Positions 55,280 through 64,000 of a stretch of 64,000 nucleotides of DNA are shown piece after piece. Numbering within the stretch: position 1 is the stretch's first letter; each line of letters opens with the position of its first letter. The notes below the pieces were generated by a model that saw only the letters and a program-made list of their open reading frames with translations, did no database searches and was not told where the DNA came from. The DNA comes from Alkalibacterium kapii (GTDB lineage Bacteria; Bacillota; Bacilli; Lactobacillales; Carnobacteriaceae_A). The stretch is taken from NCBI RefSeq assembly GCF_007988865.1, contig NZ_BJUY01000001.1, forward strand, positions 124,001 to 188,000, read 5' to 3'. The translations under genes and the position numbers were made by a program.

Positions 55280-56221
55280 ATGAATATTTCAGTTTTTTTA
55301 AAATTAGTGGAAATCCAAACCAAGATAGCCAGTCTATTTCCTTTTCTACTCGGCGTTTTGTTTTCAGCTTATTATTTTTCTGAGTTTCATCTGGGGAATA
55401 CACTCCTCTTTTTTGTTGCGATGTTATTGTTCGATATGACAACTACCGCAATCAATAACTTGATGGACTTCAAAAAAGCAAAGGATGATAATTACCGGAG
55501 AAATACCAATATCATCGGACAGTCTGGTATTTCAGAAAAATCCGTCGTCTATCTCATTCTTTTTATGCTGACTTTGTCAACTGTTTTAGGGATCCTACTC
55601 GTCTTTCAAACAAGTATTTTACTGCTGGCTATCGGAGCCGTCAGTTTTGGCATCGGCATTTTTTATACGTATGGGCCGATTCCCATATCACGAACCCCTC
55701 TTGGAGAGATCCTTTCGGGTTTAACAATGGGCTTTGGTATTTTCTTTATTTCAGTCCTGATCAATGATGTAGATCATAACTTGATCGATATCACTTTCAG
55801 TGGTGCACAATTTTTATTGAGCGGTAATGTGCTGGATATCTTTGCTGTCTTCTTTGTATCCCTTCCGACCGTATTTCTTATAGCGAATATCATGCTTGCC
55901 AATAATACGTGTGATCTCAAAGAAGATATCGCCAATCACCGATTCACCCTCCCTTTTTATATTGGAAAAGAAAAGGCAGTCCAACTGTTCAACCTCTTGA
56001 TGTATCTTTGTTACATCGTGATTGTTCTATCTGTAATATTAGGCTATCTTCACCCTGTGATGTTAGGTGTACTCCTGACATTTCCGCTCGTTAAAAAGAA
56101 TTTGGATACTTATAATGAAAAGCAGGTAAAGCAGGAAACCTTCGTTGTGGCCATTAAAAACATCGTTCTATTCAGTAGTGCAGAAGTCCTTCTCTTAATT
56201 TTCAGCTTATTATTAAAATGA
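55280..56221 (+). CDS. UbiA-family prenyltransferase (DmkA/MenA-like)
   Basis: Joins a polyprenyl chain to an aromatic head group, probably dihydroxynaphthoate to make demethylmenaquinone. 313 residues and eight or nine membrane segments. The two Asp-rich motifs are NLMDFKKAKDD (near 61-71) and NTCDLKED (near 214), both on the cytoplasmic side. Divergent from ndh2 and near the polyprenyl synthetase, it resembles DmkA. No men genes for the head group are in the window. Confidence 0.87.
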   Translation: MNISVFLKLVEIQTKIASLFPFLLGVLFSAYYFSEFHLGNTLLFFVAMLLFDMTTTAINNLMDFKKAKDDNYRRNTNIIGQSGISEKSVVYLILFMLTLSTVLGILLVFQTSILLLAIGAVSFGIGIFYTYGPIPISRTPLGEILSGLTMGFGIFFISVLINDVDHNLIDITFSGAQFLLSGNVLDIFAVFFVSLPTVFLIANIMLANNTCDLKEDIANHRFTLPFYIGKEKAVQLFNLLMYLCYIVIVLSVILGYLHPVMLGVLLTFPLVKKNLDTYNEKQVKQETFVVAIKNIVLFSSAEVLLLIFSLLLK

Positions 56222-56256
56222 CTCCTCTTGCACAATCACATGAAATAAAAAACAAG

Positions 56257-56298
56257 CCCTACCAGATCACCGATTAAAGTGATCTGGTAGGGTTTTTA
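56257..56298. terminator. Bidirectional terminator
   Basis: CCCTACCAGATCAC (56257-56270) pairs perfectly with GTGATCTGGTAGGG (56279-56292), followed by TTTTT. It separates the convergent UbiA gene and groEL. Confidence 0.94.
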
Positions 56299-56325
56299 CT
56301 TGTTATTTTTAAACTTTTAAAACTG

Positions 56326-57954
<1,629 letters not shown>

Positions 57955-58008
57955 TTAATTCTCTCCTTCATAAATTATATTGAAAATTAAATACTTGATC
58001 CTGATTTT

Positions 58009-58293
58009 TTAGTCGATGATTGCGATGATGTCAGTATCTTTGACTACTAAATATTCCGTCCCCTGATACTTGATTTCAGAACCAGCGTATTTTTCAAACA
58101 TCACTTTGTCATTGACTGACACTAATGGTTTGGCGTAGTCACCATTTTCAAGCAGCTTGCCTTCACCAACAGCTACGACTACTGCTGTCTGTGGTTTCTC
58201 TTTCGCAGAATCCGGCAGGACTAGCCCACTCGCAGTTTTTTCCTCTTCTTTTTTCACTTCAAGAAGTACACGGTTTCCTAAAGGTTTCAACAT
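58009..58293 (-). CDS. groES: Co-chaperonin GroES (Hsp10)
   Basis: Lid of the GroEL chamber. 94 residues, LKPLGNRVLLEVKKEEEKTA at the start and the mobile loop KTASGLVLPDSAKEKP around 20-35, with YLVVKDTDIIAII at the end. First gene of groES-groEL, behind a vegetative promoter and CIRCE element. Confidence 0.98.
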   Translation of the reverse strand: MLKPLGNRVLLEVKKEEEKTASGLVLPDSAKEKPQTAVVVAVGEGKLLENGDYAKPLVSVNDKVMFEKYAGSEIKYQGTEYLVVKDTDIIAIID

Positions 58294-58356
58294 AGTGTAA
58301 TCCCTCCATAAGTATTTGTTTTTATTTTTTCACGATTTAATAGTGAAAACTCGGTT

Positions 58357-58383
58357 TTAGCACTCTAACAGTTAGAGTGCTAA
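58357..58383. promoter_or_regulatory. CIRCE element (HrcA operator)
   Basis: TTAGCACTC (58357-58365), nine bases, GAGTGCTAA (58375-58383): a perfect match to the HrcA-binding inverted repeat. It lies between the groES promoter and the start codon, so groESL is under heat-shock repression by HrcA. Confidence 0.97.
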
Positions 58384-58394
58384 CTCCACTTCTA

Positions 58395-58423
58395 AGTATA
58401 TTCAAAACAATGGAATCTTGCAA
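58395..58423 (-). promoter_or_regulatory. groESL promoter
   Basis: Minus strand TTGCAA (58418-58423), 17-bp spacer, TATACT (58395-58400). The start site falls just ahead of the CIRCE element. Confidence 0.75.
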
Positions 58424-58427
58424 GTAT

Positions 58428-58455
58428 TAACTCAAAAAAATCAGGATTTGAGTTA
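58428..58455. promoter_or_regulatory. Inverted repeat between groES and the CPBP gene
   Basis: TAACTCAAA (58428-58436) and TTTGAGTTA (58447-58455) form a perfect 9-bp dyad with a 10-bp spacer, 4 bp beyond the groES -35 box. It could be an operator for either divergent unit. There is no adjacent T run of terminator type. Confidence 0.45.
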
Positions 58456-58523
58456 TATGGAAAACAAAGTCTTTTTGTGTTAAATTACTTATATTGTATA
58501 ACTCTCACAAAAGGATGACTTTA

Positions 58524-59186
58524 ATGAATAACTCGATTCAAAATAAAAAAGCAGCCACCCGCATCATTCTGCTTTTCATACTGGTTCAACTTTTATCTGG
58601 CATCGTCCCTGCTTTTCTACCTCAGTCACTCGGACTAAAAGCTGTACTGGTGCCTACCCTCATATTTTTTGCATTAGGCGCGATCGGTGCTGTTCTGATT
58701 GAAAAAAGATTCAATATGTCCTTTGCTTTTGAAGAATCATTCAGCTCTCAGAAAAAAGATGTACTGATCTGGGGGATCTTAGGCGTGTTTGTTGCTCTCT
58801 TTGCACAAACTATTGCCAACTTTATCGAAGTCCAGTGTTTAGGCTCCGGTACAGAGTCAGTCAATACGCAAATTCTTGTCGATTTCGTCAAAAAATACCC
58901 AGTTTTTATACTGGCCATCGGAATAGCTGGTCCTATCTTAGAAGAATTTGTTTTCAGAAAGGCAATATTCGGCATGCTTATTGGAAAGACAGGAGGAATC
59001 GGTGCTGCTGTTATCAGCTCTCTGATTTTTGCTTTCATACACTTTGACGGTTTTCTTTTAGTTTACTCGTCTATGGGCTTTGTCTTTTCATGGCTTTATT
59101 TCAAGACTAAAAGTATCTGGACACCAATTATCGCTCATTGTCTCATGAACATCATGGCTGTTCTAGGAAACGTCTATCTCTCTTGA
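58524..59186 (+). CDS. CPBP-family intramembrane metalloprotease (YdiL-like)
   Basis: 220 residues from the ATG at 58524 (AAAGGATG upstream), about six membrane segments. The glutamate motif is LEEFVFRKAIFG, followed by FAFIHFDGF and IAHCLMNIMAV: the EExxxR, FxxxH and HxxxN/B motifs of CAAX-processing and bacteriocin-immunity-type proteases. Bacillus subtilis has ydiL at the same place beside groESL, supporting orthology. Substrate unknown. Confidence 0.88.
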   Translation: MNNSIQNKKAATRIILLFILVQLLSGIVPAFLPQSLGLKAVLVPTLIFFALGAIGAVLIEKRFNMSFAFEESFSSQKKDVLIWGILGVFVALFAQTIANFIEVQCLGSGTESVNTQILVDFVKKYPVFILAIGIAGPILEEFVFRKAIFGMLIGKTGGIGAAVISSLIFAFIHFDGFLLVYSSMGFVFSWLYFKTKSIWTPIIAHCLMNIMAVLGNVYLS

Positions 59187-59219
59187 GAGATCAAGACTCT
59201 CTATTCAGAAAGGATTATT

Positions 59220-59417
59220 ATGACCGAAAAACAATTAAAACTGCAAATAGTGTTTAAATATGTATTATTTGCCCTGTTCCTCTTTTTTACTATCGATTCC
59301 GTTTCTTCAAGTGGATGGGGGTTCTTCTCTGTCTTGTTTGCACTTTTCGCAACAAAGGATTTTGTGAACGGGACTCGCTTGGCACAAGCTTATTTTCGCA
59401 TCAAAAAAAAGAAGTAA
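59220..59417 (+). CDS. Small membrane protein, YdiK-like (DUF4305)
   Basis: 65 residues with two hydrophobic stretches (10-25 and about 32-46) and a basic KKKK tail. AAAGGA precedes the ATG. Its place after the CPBP gene, next to rex, matches ydiK beside ydiL in Bacillus. Function unknown. Confidence 0.75.
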   Translation: MTEKQLKLQIVFKYVLFALFLFFTIDSVSSSGWGFFSVLFALFATKDFVNGTRLAQAYFRIKKKK

Positions 59418-59420
59418 AAA

Positions 59421-59463
59421 CAAAAACGATCGCACTCTATCACTGAGTGCGATCATTTTTGTT
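59421..59463. terminator. Bidirectional terminator
   Basis: AACGATCGCACTC pairs with GAGTGCGATCATT around a 7-nt loop, with A and T runs outside. It separates the YdiK-like gene and rex. Confidence 0.92.
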
Positions 59464-59464
59464 T

Positions 59465-60142
59465 TCAAAGCATAAAGTCGTCTAGATCCTCATCGTCATC
59501 ACTGTTTTCCATATCCTGATAATAATTAATGAAGTATATCAAAGTCTGCAATTCATTCGTCAAATCAACGTTATGGACTCTGATATGTTCTGGTACTGTT
59601 ACGCGGATCGGTGTAAAGTTCATGATTCCCTTGATTCCACCTTCGACCAGTTTATTAGCCATATCCTGCGCAATATCGGATGGGACAGTCAAAATAGCTA
59701 CATCGATTTGCTGTAAATCGAGCTGTTCTACCATTTCATTTATAGAATAAATAGGAACCCCCTGCTGGATAGTTCCGATCAATTCTTCTTTGACATCAAA
59801 CCCCGCACTGATTCTTATATTATTATTGCGGCGGAAATTATAATTAAGCAAAGCCTGACCCAGATTACCCACCCCAATAAGTGCAACATTCGTTAATCTA
59901 TCCTGATTCAAAGTTTTACTGAAGAAATTCATCAGAGCTTCTACATCATAGCCATAACCTCGTTTACCAAGCGCCCCGAAATACGAAAAATCGCGTCTGA
60001 TCGTGGCACTGTCGACTTTTACGGCTTCGCTTAATTTAGCAGAAGAGATACGCTCTTTACCTGCTTCATATAAAAATCTTAAGTAACGATAATAAAGCGG
60101 CAACCTTCTAGCCGTCGCTTTAGGTATTTTTTTTTCAACCAT
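59465..60142 (-). CDS. rex: Redox-sensing transcriptional repressor Rex
   Basis: Senses the NADH/NAD ratio and represses fermentative or respiratory genes when NAD is high. 225 residues from the ATG at 60142 (AGGAG 7 bp upstream): winged helix (1-78) with [13 protein letters not shown], then a Rossmann NADH domain with [10 protein letters not shown] near 88 and a C-terminal swap helix. A short acidic tail (DDDEDLDD) extends beyond most Rex proteins. An extended -10 box TGCTATAAT lies upstream at 60249-60257. Confidence 0.95.
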   Translation of the reverse strand: MVEKKIPKATARRLPLYYRYLRFLYEAGKERISSAKLSEAVKVDSATIRRDFSYFGALGKRGYGYDVEALMNFFSKTLNQDRLTNVALIGVGNLGQALLNYNFRRNNNIRISAGFDVKEELIGTIQQGVPIYSINEMVEQLDLQQIDVAILTVPSDIAQDMANKLVEGGIKGIMNFTPIRVTVPEHIRVHNVDLTNELQTLIYFINYYQDMENSDDDEDLDDFML

Positions 60143-60166
60143 TTCCATTCTCCTCATCTTAATCAA

Positions 60167-60496
60167 AAACCAAATTCAGCATAAGTAATACAAATCATCG
60201 TATATAATTTCTGTATATTCACAAACTTTATAATGATTGTCCTTCACTATTATAGCATTAATTTTATTAAAAAAAAGGTAAACAACCTTAATTTCAAGAT
60301 ATTTTCTTTATGTCAATGAATATGAATGATTTATATGAATTGAAATCTCTGATCTTTGTGAATCCATTCTTATAAATTTCTATTCATTAATATATTTTAT
60401 ATAATAAAGCTCCTTTCTAAGATTGTTATCTATTGTATATATGCTAAACTGTTAGTTGATGACTGAAAGATGATTTTATGAAAAAGAGGTACTCAG
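60167..60496. other. 330-bp AT-rich divergent region of rex and the ABC-F gene
   Basis: Contains the rex extended -10 box (minus strand TGCTATAAT, 60249-60257). TTCACAAA (60217-60224) resembles half of a Rex box, but no full TTGTGA-N6-TCACAA dyad is seen. Nothing else is supported. Confidence 0.5.
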
Positions 60497-62449
60497 ATGA
60501 TTCTATTACAAACAGAAAAAATATCGCGTTATTTTGGCGCTGAAAAACTATTCGACAATGTTTCCGTCGAAATCAAAGATGATGCGCGAATCGGGTTGGT
60601 TGGCAGGAATGGTGCAGGAAAAACAACGCTACTGGAAATTTTATCCGGCAGAGAAGAACCGGATTCCGGTAATATCTTCAAGAAAAAAGAGCTGACGATC
60701 GGCTATTTAGATCAGCATACCGGTCTGGATTCTTCTTTGACCATCTGGAATGAAATGATGAAAATCGCTGAACCCCTCTTGGATATGGAAAAAGAGATGC
60801 GAGAAATCGAGGTTCAATTAAGTGATCCTTCATTGGAAAAATCCGGAACAGATTATGAAGAATTACTTAAGCGTTACGACTCTCTTCAGCTTGCTTTTCA
60901 TGAAAAAAATGGATATGGGATCGAAAGTGAAATTCGTTCGGTGCTTTACGGCTTCCGGTTTTATGAAGAAGACTACGATACGCCTGTTAAAAATTTGTCG
61001 GGTGGTCAAAAAACACGGCTTGCCCTTGCCCAGTTGCTTTTAGAAAAAAGGGACCTACTGATACTGGATGAGCCGACAAACCATCTTGATATCGATACAT
61101 TGTTTTGGCTGGAAACGTACCTGCAAAATTATTCAAAGGCACTCTTGATCGTTTCCCATGATCGCTACTTTTTAGATAAAGTGGTCAAGGAAATTTATGA
61201 AGTCAATAGAGGGACTGTGGACTATTATCCTGGAAACTATACCAACTATTTAAAACTAAAGGCCGAAAAAATCAAACGTGAATGGAAAGTTTTCGAGAAA
61301 CAGCAGAAAAAAATTACCAAACTCGAGGACTTTGTAGATAAAAACATTGTGCGCGCCTCAACCACTAAACGTGCCCAGGCAAGGCGTAAACAATTAAAAA
61401 AAATGGACACCATTGGTAAACCACAGGACGATGAGAAAAGTGCTCACTTTCAATTCCAGAAGGATAGAACTTCCGGTCAGGTTGTTTTACAGACTGAAGA
61501 CTTGACTGTTGGATATGATGACGCTGCCCTTTCAAGCGGGATAAATCTCGATGTACGGAAAGAAGAAGCGATAGCCGTTGTCGGACCCAATGGTGTAGGG
61601 AAAACGACTTTACTGAAAACCATCAATCAAATGATCCCTCCTCTAAGTGGTTCCATAAGTTATGGTGCCAAAGTGGATTTGGGTTACTACGACCAGGAAC
61701 AGAATTTACTGAATAAAAGCAAAACTGTTCTGGACGAAGTTTGGGATGACCATCCAACCCTACCGGAACAAACCATCCGAACGTTATTAGGGTCGTTCTT
61801 ATTCAGCGGAGATAACGTTGAAAAAACCGTTGCTTCTTTAAGTGGTGGAGAAAAAGCACGTGTAGCATTGGCAAAATTATCCTTGGAACAAAACAACTTC
61901 TTGTTATTAGATGAACCTACAAATCACTTGGATATAGACTCAAAAGAAGTGCTGGAGAATGCACTTATTGACTATGGCGGGACGCTTTTATTTGTGTCTC
62001 ATGACCGCTATTTTATCAATAGGATCGCAACTAAAGTTATTGAATTAAATGAGCACGGAGCGGATGTCTATCTTGGAGATTACGATTACTATCTTCAAAA
62101 AAAGGAAGAACTTGAAGCTCTAAAACAATTGAAGTATGTTCCAAAAGATAGTGATGAAGATGAGAAAGAACCTTCTCAATCTCAGACCAAACAATCGTTT
62201 GAAGAACAAAAAGAGGCACAAAAAAATCAGAGGAGATTAGAACGGGCTATTCAGACGATCGAAGACGAGTTAGAAGATGTAGAATCAGACCTGGAAGTGA
62301 CCCAAGAAAAATTAAGCGATCCGGATATCGCTAACGATTTTGAGAAGTTGGAACAACTAGCTAAGGAGAATGAAGCACTTCTTCATAAACAAGAACAGTT
62401 GCTGGAAAAGTGGGAAGAAAAGCAGATCGAACTTGATGACTTACTTTAA
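60497..62449 (+). CDS. ABC-F family ATPase (YdiF-like)
   Basis: 650 residues, no membrane segments. Two ABC domains with Walker A GRNGAGKT (36-43) and GPNGVGKT, signatures LSGGQKTRLALAQ and LSGGEKARVALAK, and both LLDEPTNHLDID Walker B segments, joined by a basic linker. A C-terminal coiled coil (about 555-650) completes the YdiF / Uup-like type. ABC-F proteins act on the ribosome E site to resolve stalled translation; antibiotic protection is not indicated here. It is a ydiF-position orthologue. Confidence 0.9.
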   Translation: MILLQTEKISRYFGAEKLFDNVSVEIKDDARIGLVGRNGAGKTTLLEILSGREEPDSGNIFKKKELTIGYLDQHTGLDSSLTIWNEMMKIAEPLLDMEKEMREIEVQLSDPSLEKSGTDYEELLKRYDSLQLAFHEKNGYGIESEIRSVLYGFRFYEEDYDTPVKNLSGGQKTRLALAQLLLEKRDLLILDEPTNHLDIDTLFWLETYLQNYSKALLIVSHDRYFLDKVVKEIYEVNRGTVDYYPGNYTNYLKLKAEKIKREWKVFEKQQKKITKLEDFVDKNIVRASTTKRAQARRKQLKKMDTIGKPQDDEKSAHFQFQKDRTSGQVVLQTEDLTVGYDDAALSSGINLDVRKEEAIAVVGPNGVGKTTLLKTINQMIPPLSGSISYGAKVDLGYYDQEQNLLNKSKTVLDEVWDDHPTLPEQTIRTLLGSFLFSGDNVEKTVASLSGGEKARVALAKLSLEQNNFLLLDEPTNHLDIDSKEVLENALIDYGGTLLFVSHDRYFINRIATKVIELNEHGADVYLGDYDYYLQKKEELEALKQLKYVPKDSDEDEKEPSQSQTKQSFEEQKEAQKNQRRLERAIQTIEDELEDVESDLEVTQEKLSDPDIANDFEKLEQLAKENEALLHKQEQLLEKWEEKQIELDDLL

Positions 62450-62518
62450 AGTGTTTCTTTGAAAGCATTGGGAGCGCATTACTTATTTGCACCTTTACAG
62501 CTTACTTTGATAGACACG

Positions 62519-62745
62519 AAGGTGTATTCCAATTTGTTGCGTGCCCTTTTCTTCTGATTTATGAGCGAAAAGGGTACGTACTTTTTGAATGTGTCCCCTT
62601 TTACTCTGATTTATGAGCGCCAAGGGCACGTATTCATACTTTGCATGACCTTTCCCACGTCTTTTTGAACACAAAGGGCATGCATTCATACTTTGCGTTA
62701 CCTTTCTCTCTTCTTATTGAACACAAAGGGCACGTATTCTCCCTT
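62519..62745. repeat. Tandem array of 52-bp hairpin units (array 3)
   Basis: The anchor AGGG(C/T)A(C/T)G(T/C)A starts at 62571, 62623, 62675 and 62727, with a diverged copy at 62519: exactly 52 bp apart. The left arm CCCTTTT/ACCTTTC recurs at 62544, 62596, 62648 and 62700. GTGCCCTTTT (62541-62550) pairs with AAAAGGGTAC (62568-62577) and GCATGACCTTT pairs with AAAGGGCATGC (62673-62683). Loops are about 17 nt. A further degenerate copy may precede at 62467. It lies between the convergent ABC-F and tsaD genes. Confidence 0.9.
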
Positions 62746-62840
62746 TTTCACTCCCTTATAACCATAATCAACTACAAAAAAGTTGTAACGCATAGGATAG
62801 GAGCGTTACAACTTTTTCTATTTTATTCAGATGTCCTTTA

Positions 62841-63851
62841 TTATACGGTTAATCCAGGTCTTCCGTTCAAGGAATAGTCGGCATAGTCGTTATTTCTTAA
62901 TTGAACAAAAGCAGCTGCACCGATCATAGCGGCATTATCTCCACATAATCTTAGCGGTGGAATAAGGAGCTCTACCTCATCTAGTTCTTCAAAAACAGCT
63001 TTCTCAAGTGCCGTACGTAATCCCTGATTCGCAGCAACGCCGCCTGCTAATACAAGTTGCTTTACATTTTTTAGTTTAGCTGCTCGGATCGTTTTGCTGA
63101 CGAGTACTTCAACGACAGCTGCCTGAAAACTGGCTGCTAAGTCATTATGATTTAATTCCTCATCCTTTTGCTTAGCATTATGGACAGTATTGATAAAGGA
63201 ACTCTTAAGTCCACTGAAACTAAAGTCAAAATTATCATCTGTCATCATTGCGCGAGGAAAGTTGTATGTATCTTTTCCTTCATGCGCCATCTGGTCTATA
63301 TGCTTACCCCCAGGATATGGCACTCCAAGCACGCGTCCAATTTTATCATAAGCTTCACCAACTGCATCATCTCTCGTTTCACCAATGATTTTATAAGAAT
63401 CTTCTGACTCCATATAAATAAGTTCAGTATGCCCTCCACTAACGACAAGGGACAGCAGAGGAAAAGTTAAAGTATCAACTAACTGATTGGCAAAAATATG
63501 GCCCTTGATATGATTCACTGCGATAAGTGGTAAGTCATGTGCGAATGCAATAGCTTTTGCCGCATTTACCCCTATTAAAAGCGCCCCAACTAAACCCGGT
63601 CCTTCAGTAACAGCAACGGCATCTAAGTCAGAGTATGTGACATCAGCTTCTAATAGCGCTTCTTCAATAATGAGGGTGATTTGTTCAACATGGTGGCGGC
63701 TGGCGATTTCCGGTACGACACCGCCGAAACGCTGGTGACTTTTGATTTGTGAAGCCACAATATTTGATAAAATCGTCTGTCCATTTTCAATGACAGCCGC
63801 ACTTGTTTCATCACAACTTGTTTCTATCGCTAATATAAGTTTCTTGTCCAT
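62841..63851 (-). CDS. tsaD: tRNA N6-adenosine threonylcarbamoyltransferase TsaD
   Basis: Transfers threonylcarbamoyl to A37 of ANN-decoding tRNAs with TsaB and TsaE. 336 residues of the ASKHA fold; [13 protein letters not shown] at the N-terminus, the metal-binding histidines in NHIKGH (His114 and His118) and the nucleotide segment SGGHTELI are seen. The C-terminal half has [12 protein letters not shown] and [11 protein letters not shown]. It follows rimI by 13 bp, as in many Firmicutes. tsaE is elsewhere in this window (31848-32303). Confidence 0.96.
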   Translation of the reverse strand: MDKKLILAIETSCDETSAAVIENGQTILSNIVASQIKSHQRFGGVVPEIASRHHVEQITLIIEEALLEADVTYSDLDAVAVTEGPGLVGALLIGVNAAKAIAFAHDLPLIAVNHIKGHIFANQLVDTLTFPLLSLVVSGGHTELIYMESEDSYKIIGETRDDAVGEAYDKIGRVLGVPYPGGKHIDQMAHEGKDTYNFPRAMMTDDNFDFSFSGLKSSFINTVHNAKQKDEELNHNDLAASFQAAVVEVLVSKTIRAAKLKNVKQLVLAGGVAANQGLRTALEKAVFEELDEVELLIPPLRLCGDNAAMIGAAAFVQLRNNDYADYSLNGRPGLTV

Positions 63852-63864
63852 CCTTTTCCTTCTT

Positions 63865-64000
63865 TCATATTCTATATCTCATGATCACTGCATCTTCAAC
63901 TGGTTGCGAATAATAGTTTTTTCTCATAGTGAACCCTTTGAACAGATTCTCTCTGTAAAACGTTTGAGCCGCCAGATTAGACTTTCTCACTTCCAAGAAA
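63865..64000 (-). CDS. rimI: Ribosomal protein S18 alanine N-acetyltransferase RimI, C-terminal part
   Basis: 44 codons before a TGA at 63865-63867, running off the right edge. [17 protein letters not shown] and [18 protein letters not shown] are the conserved C-terminal blocks of RimI, which acetylates the N-terminus of S18. The segment between them (LFKGFT in place of the usual LGFxxxGI) is slightly unusual. It lies upstream of tsaD in the same operon. Confidence 0.88.
   Translation of the reverse strand, partial: FLEVRKSNLAAQTFYRENLFKGFTMRKNYYSQPVEDAVIMRYRI

Noticed and set aside
62519..62745. Series of ordinary terminators for the ABC-F gene
   Set aside because: The hairpins recur at exact 52-bp spacing and most lack a T run after the 3' arm; a tandem repeat explains them better.

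Overview
The window is a low-GC Gram-positive chromosome segment. It looks like a lactic-acid-type bacterium (Lactobacillales), most likely Carnobacteriaceae; the genus is a guess. The evidence is a complete lower mevalonate operon, PepC, a PTS sucrose cluster, a CIRCE-controlled groESL operon in a ydi-type neighbourhood (rimI-tsaD / ABC-F / rex / ydiK-like / CPBP / groES-groEL), strong AGGAGG ribosome binding sites and many short rho-independent terminators. I see no rRNA, tRNA, intact insertion sequence, prophage or CRISPR array. Most of it is ordinary housekeeping and catabolic chromosome.

Layout. 0-8.8 kb: end of an unidentified gene, nagA-nagB, the NAD salvage pair pncB-nadE, a GT4 glycosyltransferase with a WecG/TagA partner, a PAS-GGDEF protein with a degraded active site, and coaA. 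9-13.7 kb: mvk-mvaD-pmk-fni plus a frameshifted HExxH membrane protein. 13.7-17.8 kb: azlCD, a cation efflux protein and pyrimidine-nucleoside phosphorylase. 18-21.4 kb: threonine catabolism (kbl-tdh) and rpiA. 21.5-27.6 kb: potABCD, a Gfo/Idh oxidoreductase and murB. 27.8-34.1 kb: a yybP-ykoY manganese riboswitch controlling a P-type ATPase, an exonuclease, GNAT-tsaE, an MBL hydrolase and asparaginase. 34.1-38.8 kb: sucrose hydrolase, sucrose PTS, LacI regulator, acyl-ACP thioesterase. 39-43.9 kb: AbgT transporter, pepC, alr. 44-51.7 kb: LysM-3D wall protein, FetAB-like ABC exporter, YitT, amidohydrolase, GT32, CAP protein, a nitrilase-family protein lacking its catalytic Cys. 51.8-56.2 kb: polyprenyl synthetase, an NDH-2/DoxX fusion and a UbiA prenyltransferase, which together look like the quinone part of a flavin-based extracellular electron transfer locus. 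56.3-64 kb: groEL-groES, CPBP protease, YdiK-like protein, rex, ABC-F protein, tsaD, rimI.

The most unusual pattern is not a gene. Three long intergenic gaps (20.42-20.66, 40.88-41.21 and 62.52-62.75 kb) each hold a tandem array with exactly the same 52-bp period. Each unit carries paired inverted half-sites 23-24 bp apart, and all three arrays sit between convergent genes. Two arrays use the same half-site pair (AACTC / GAGT) with otherwise different sequence; the third uses a different, longer stem (GTGCCCTTTT-type). 52 bp is five helical turns, so the dyads fall on one face of the DNA. I do not recognise this element family.

Other points worth a second look: a dyad over the -35 box of the ndh2-like promoter, a hairpin sequestering the potA ribosome binding site, and a compact three-way-junction-like fold at 16281-16357. 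Start codons below were often moved inward from the longest reading frame to the first start with a convincing Shine-Dalgarno sequence.
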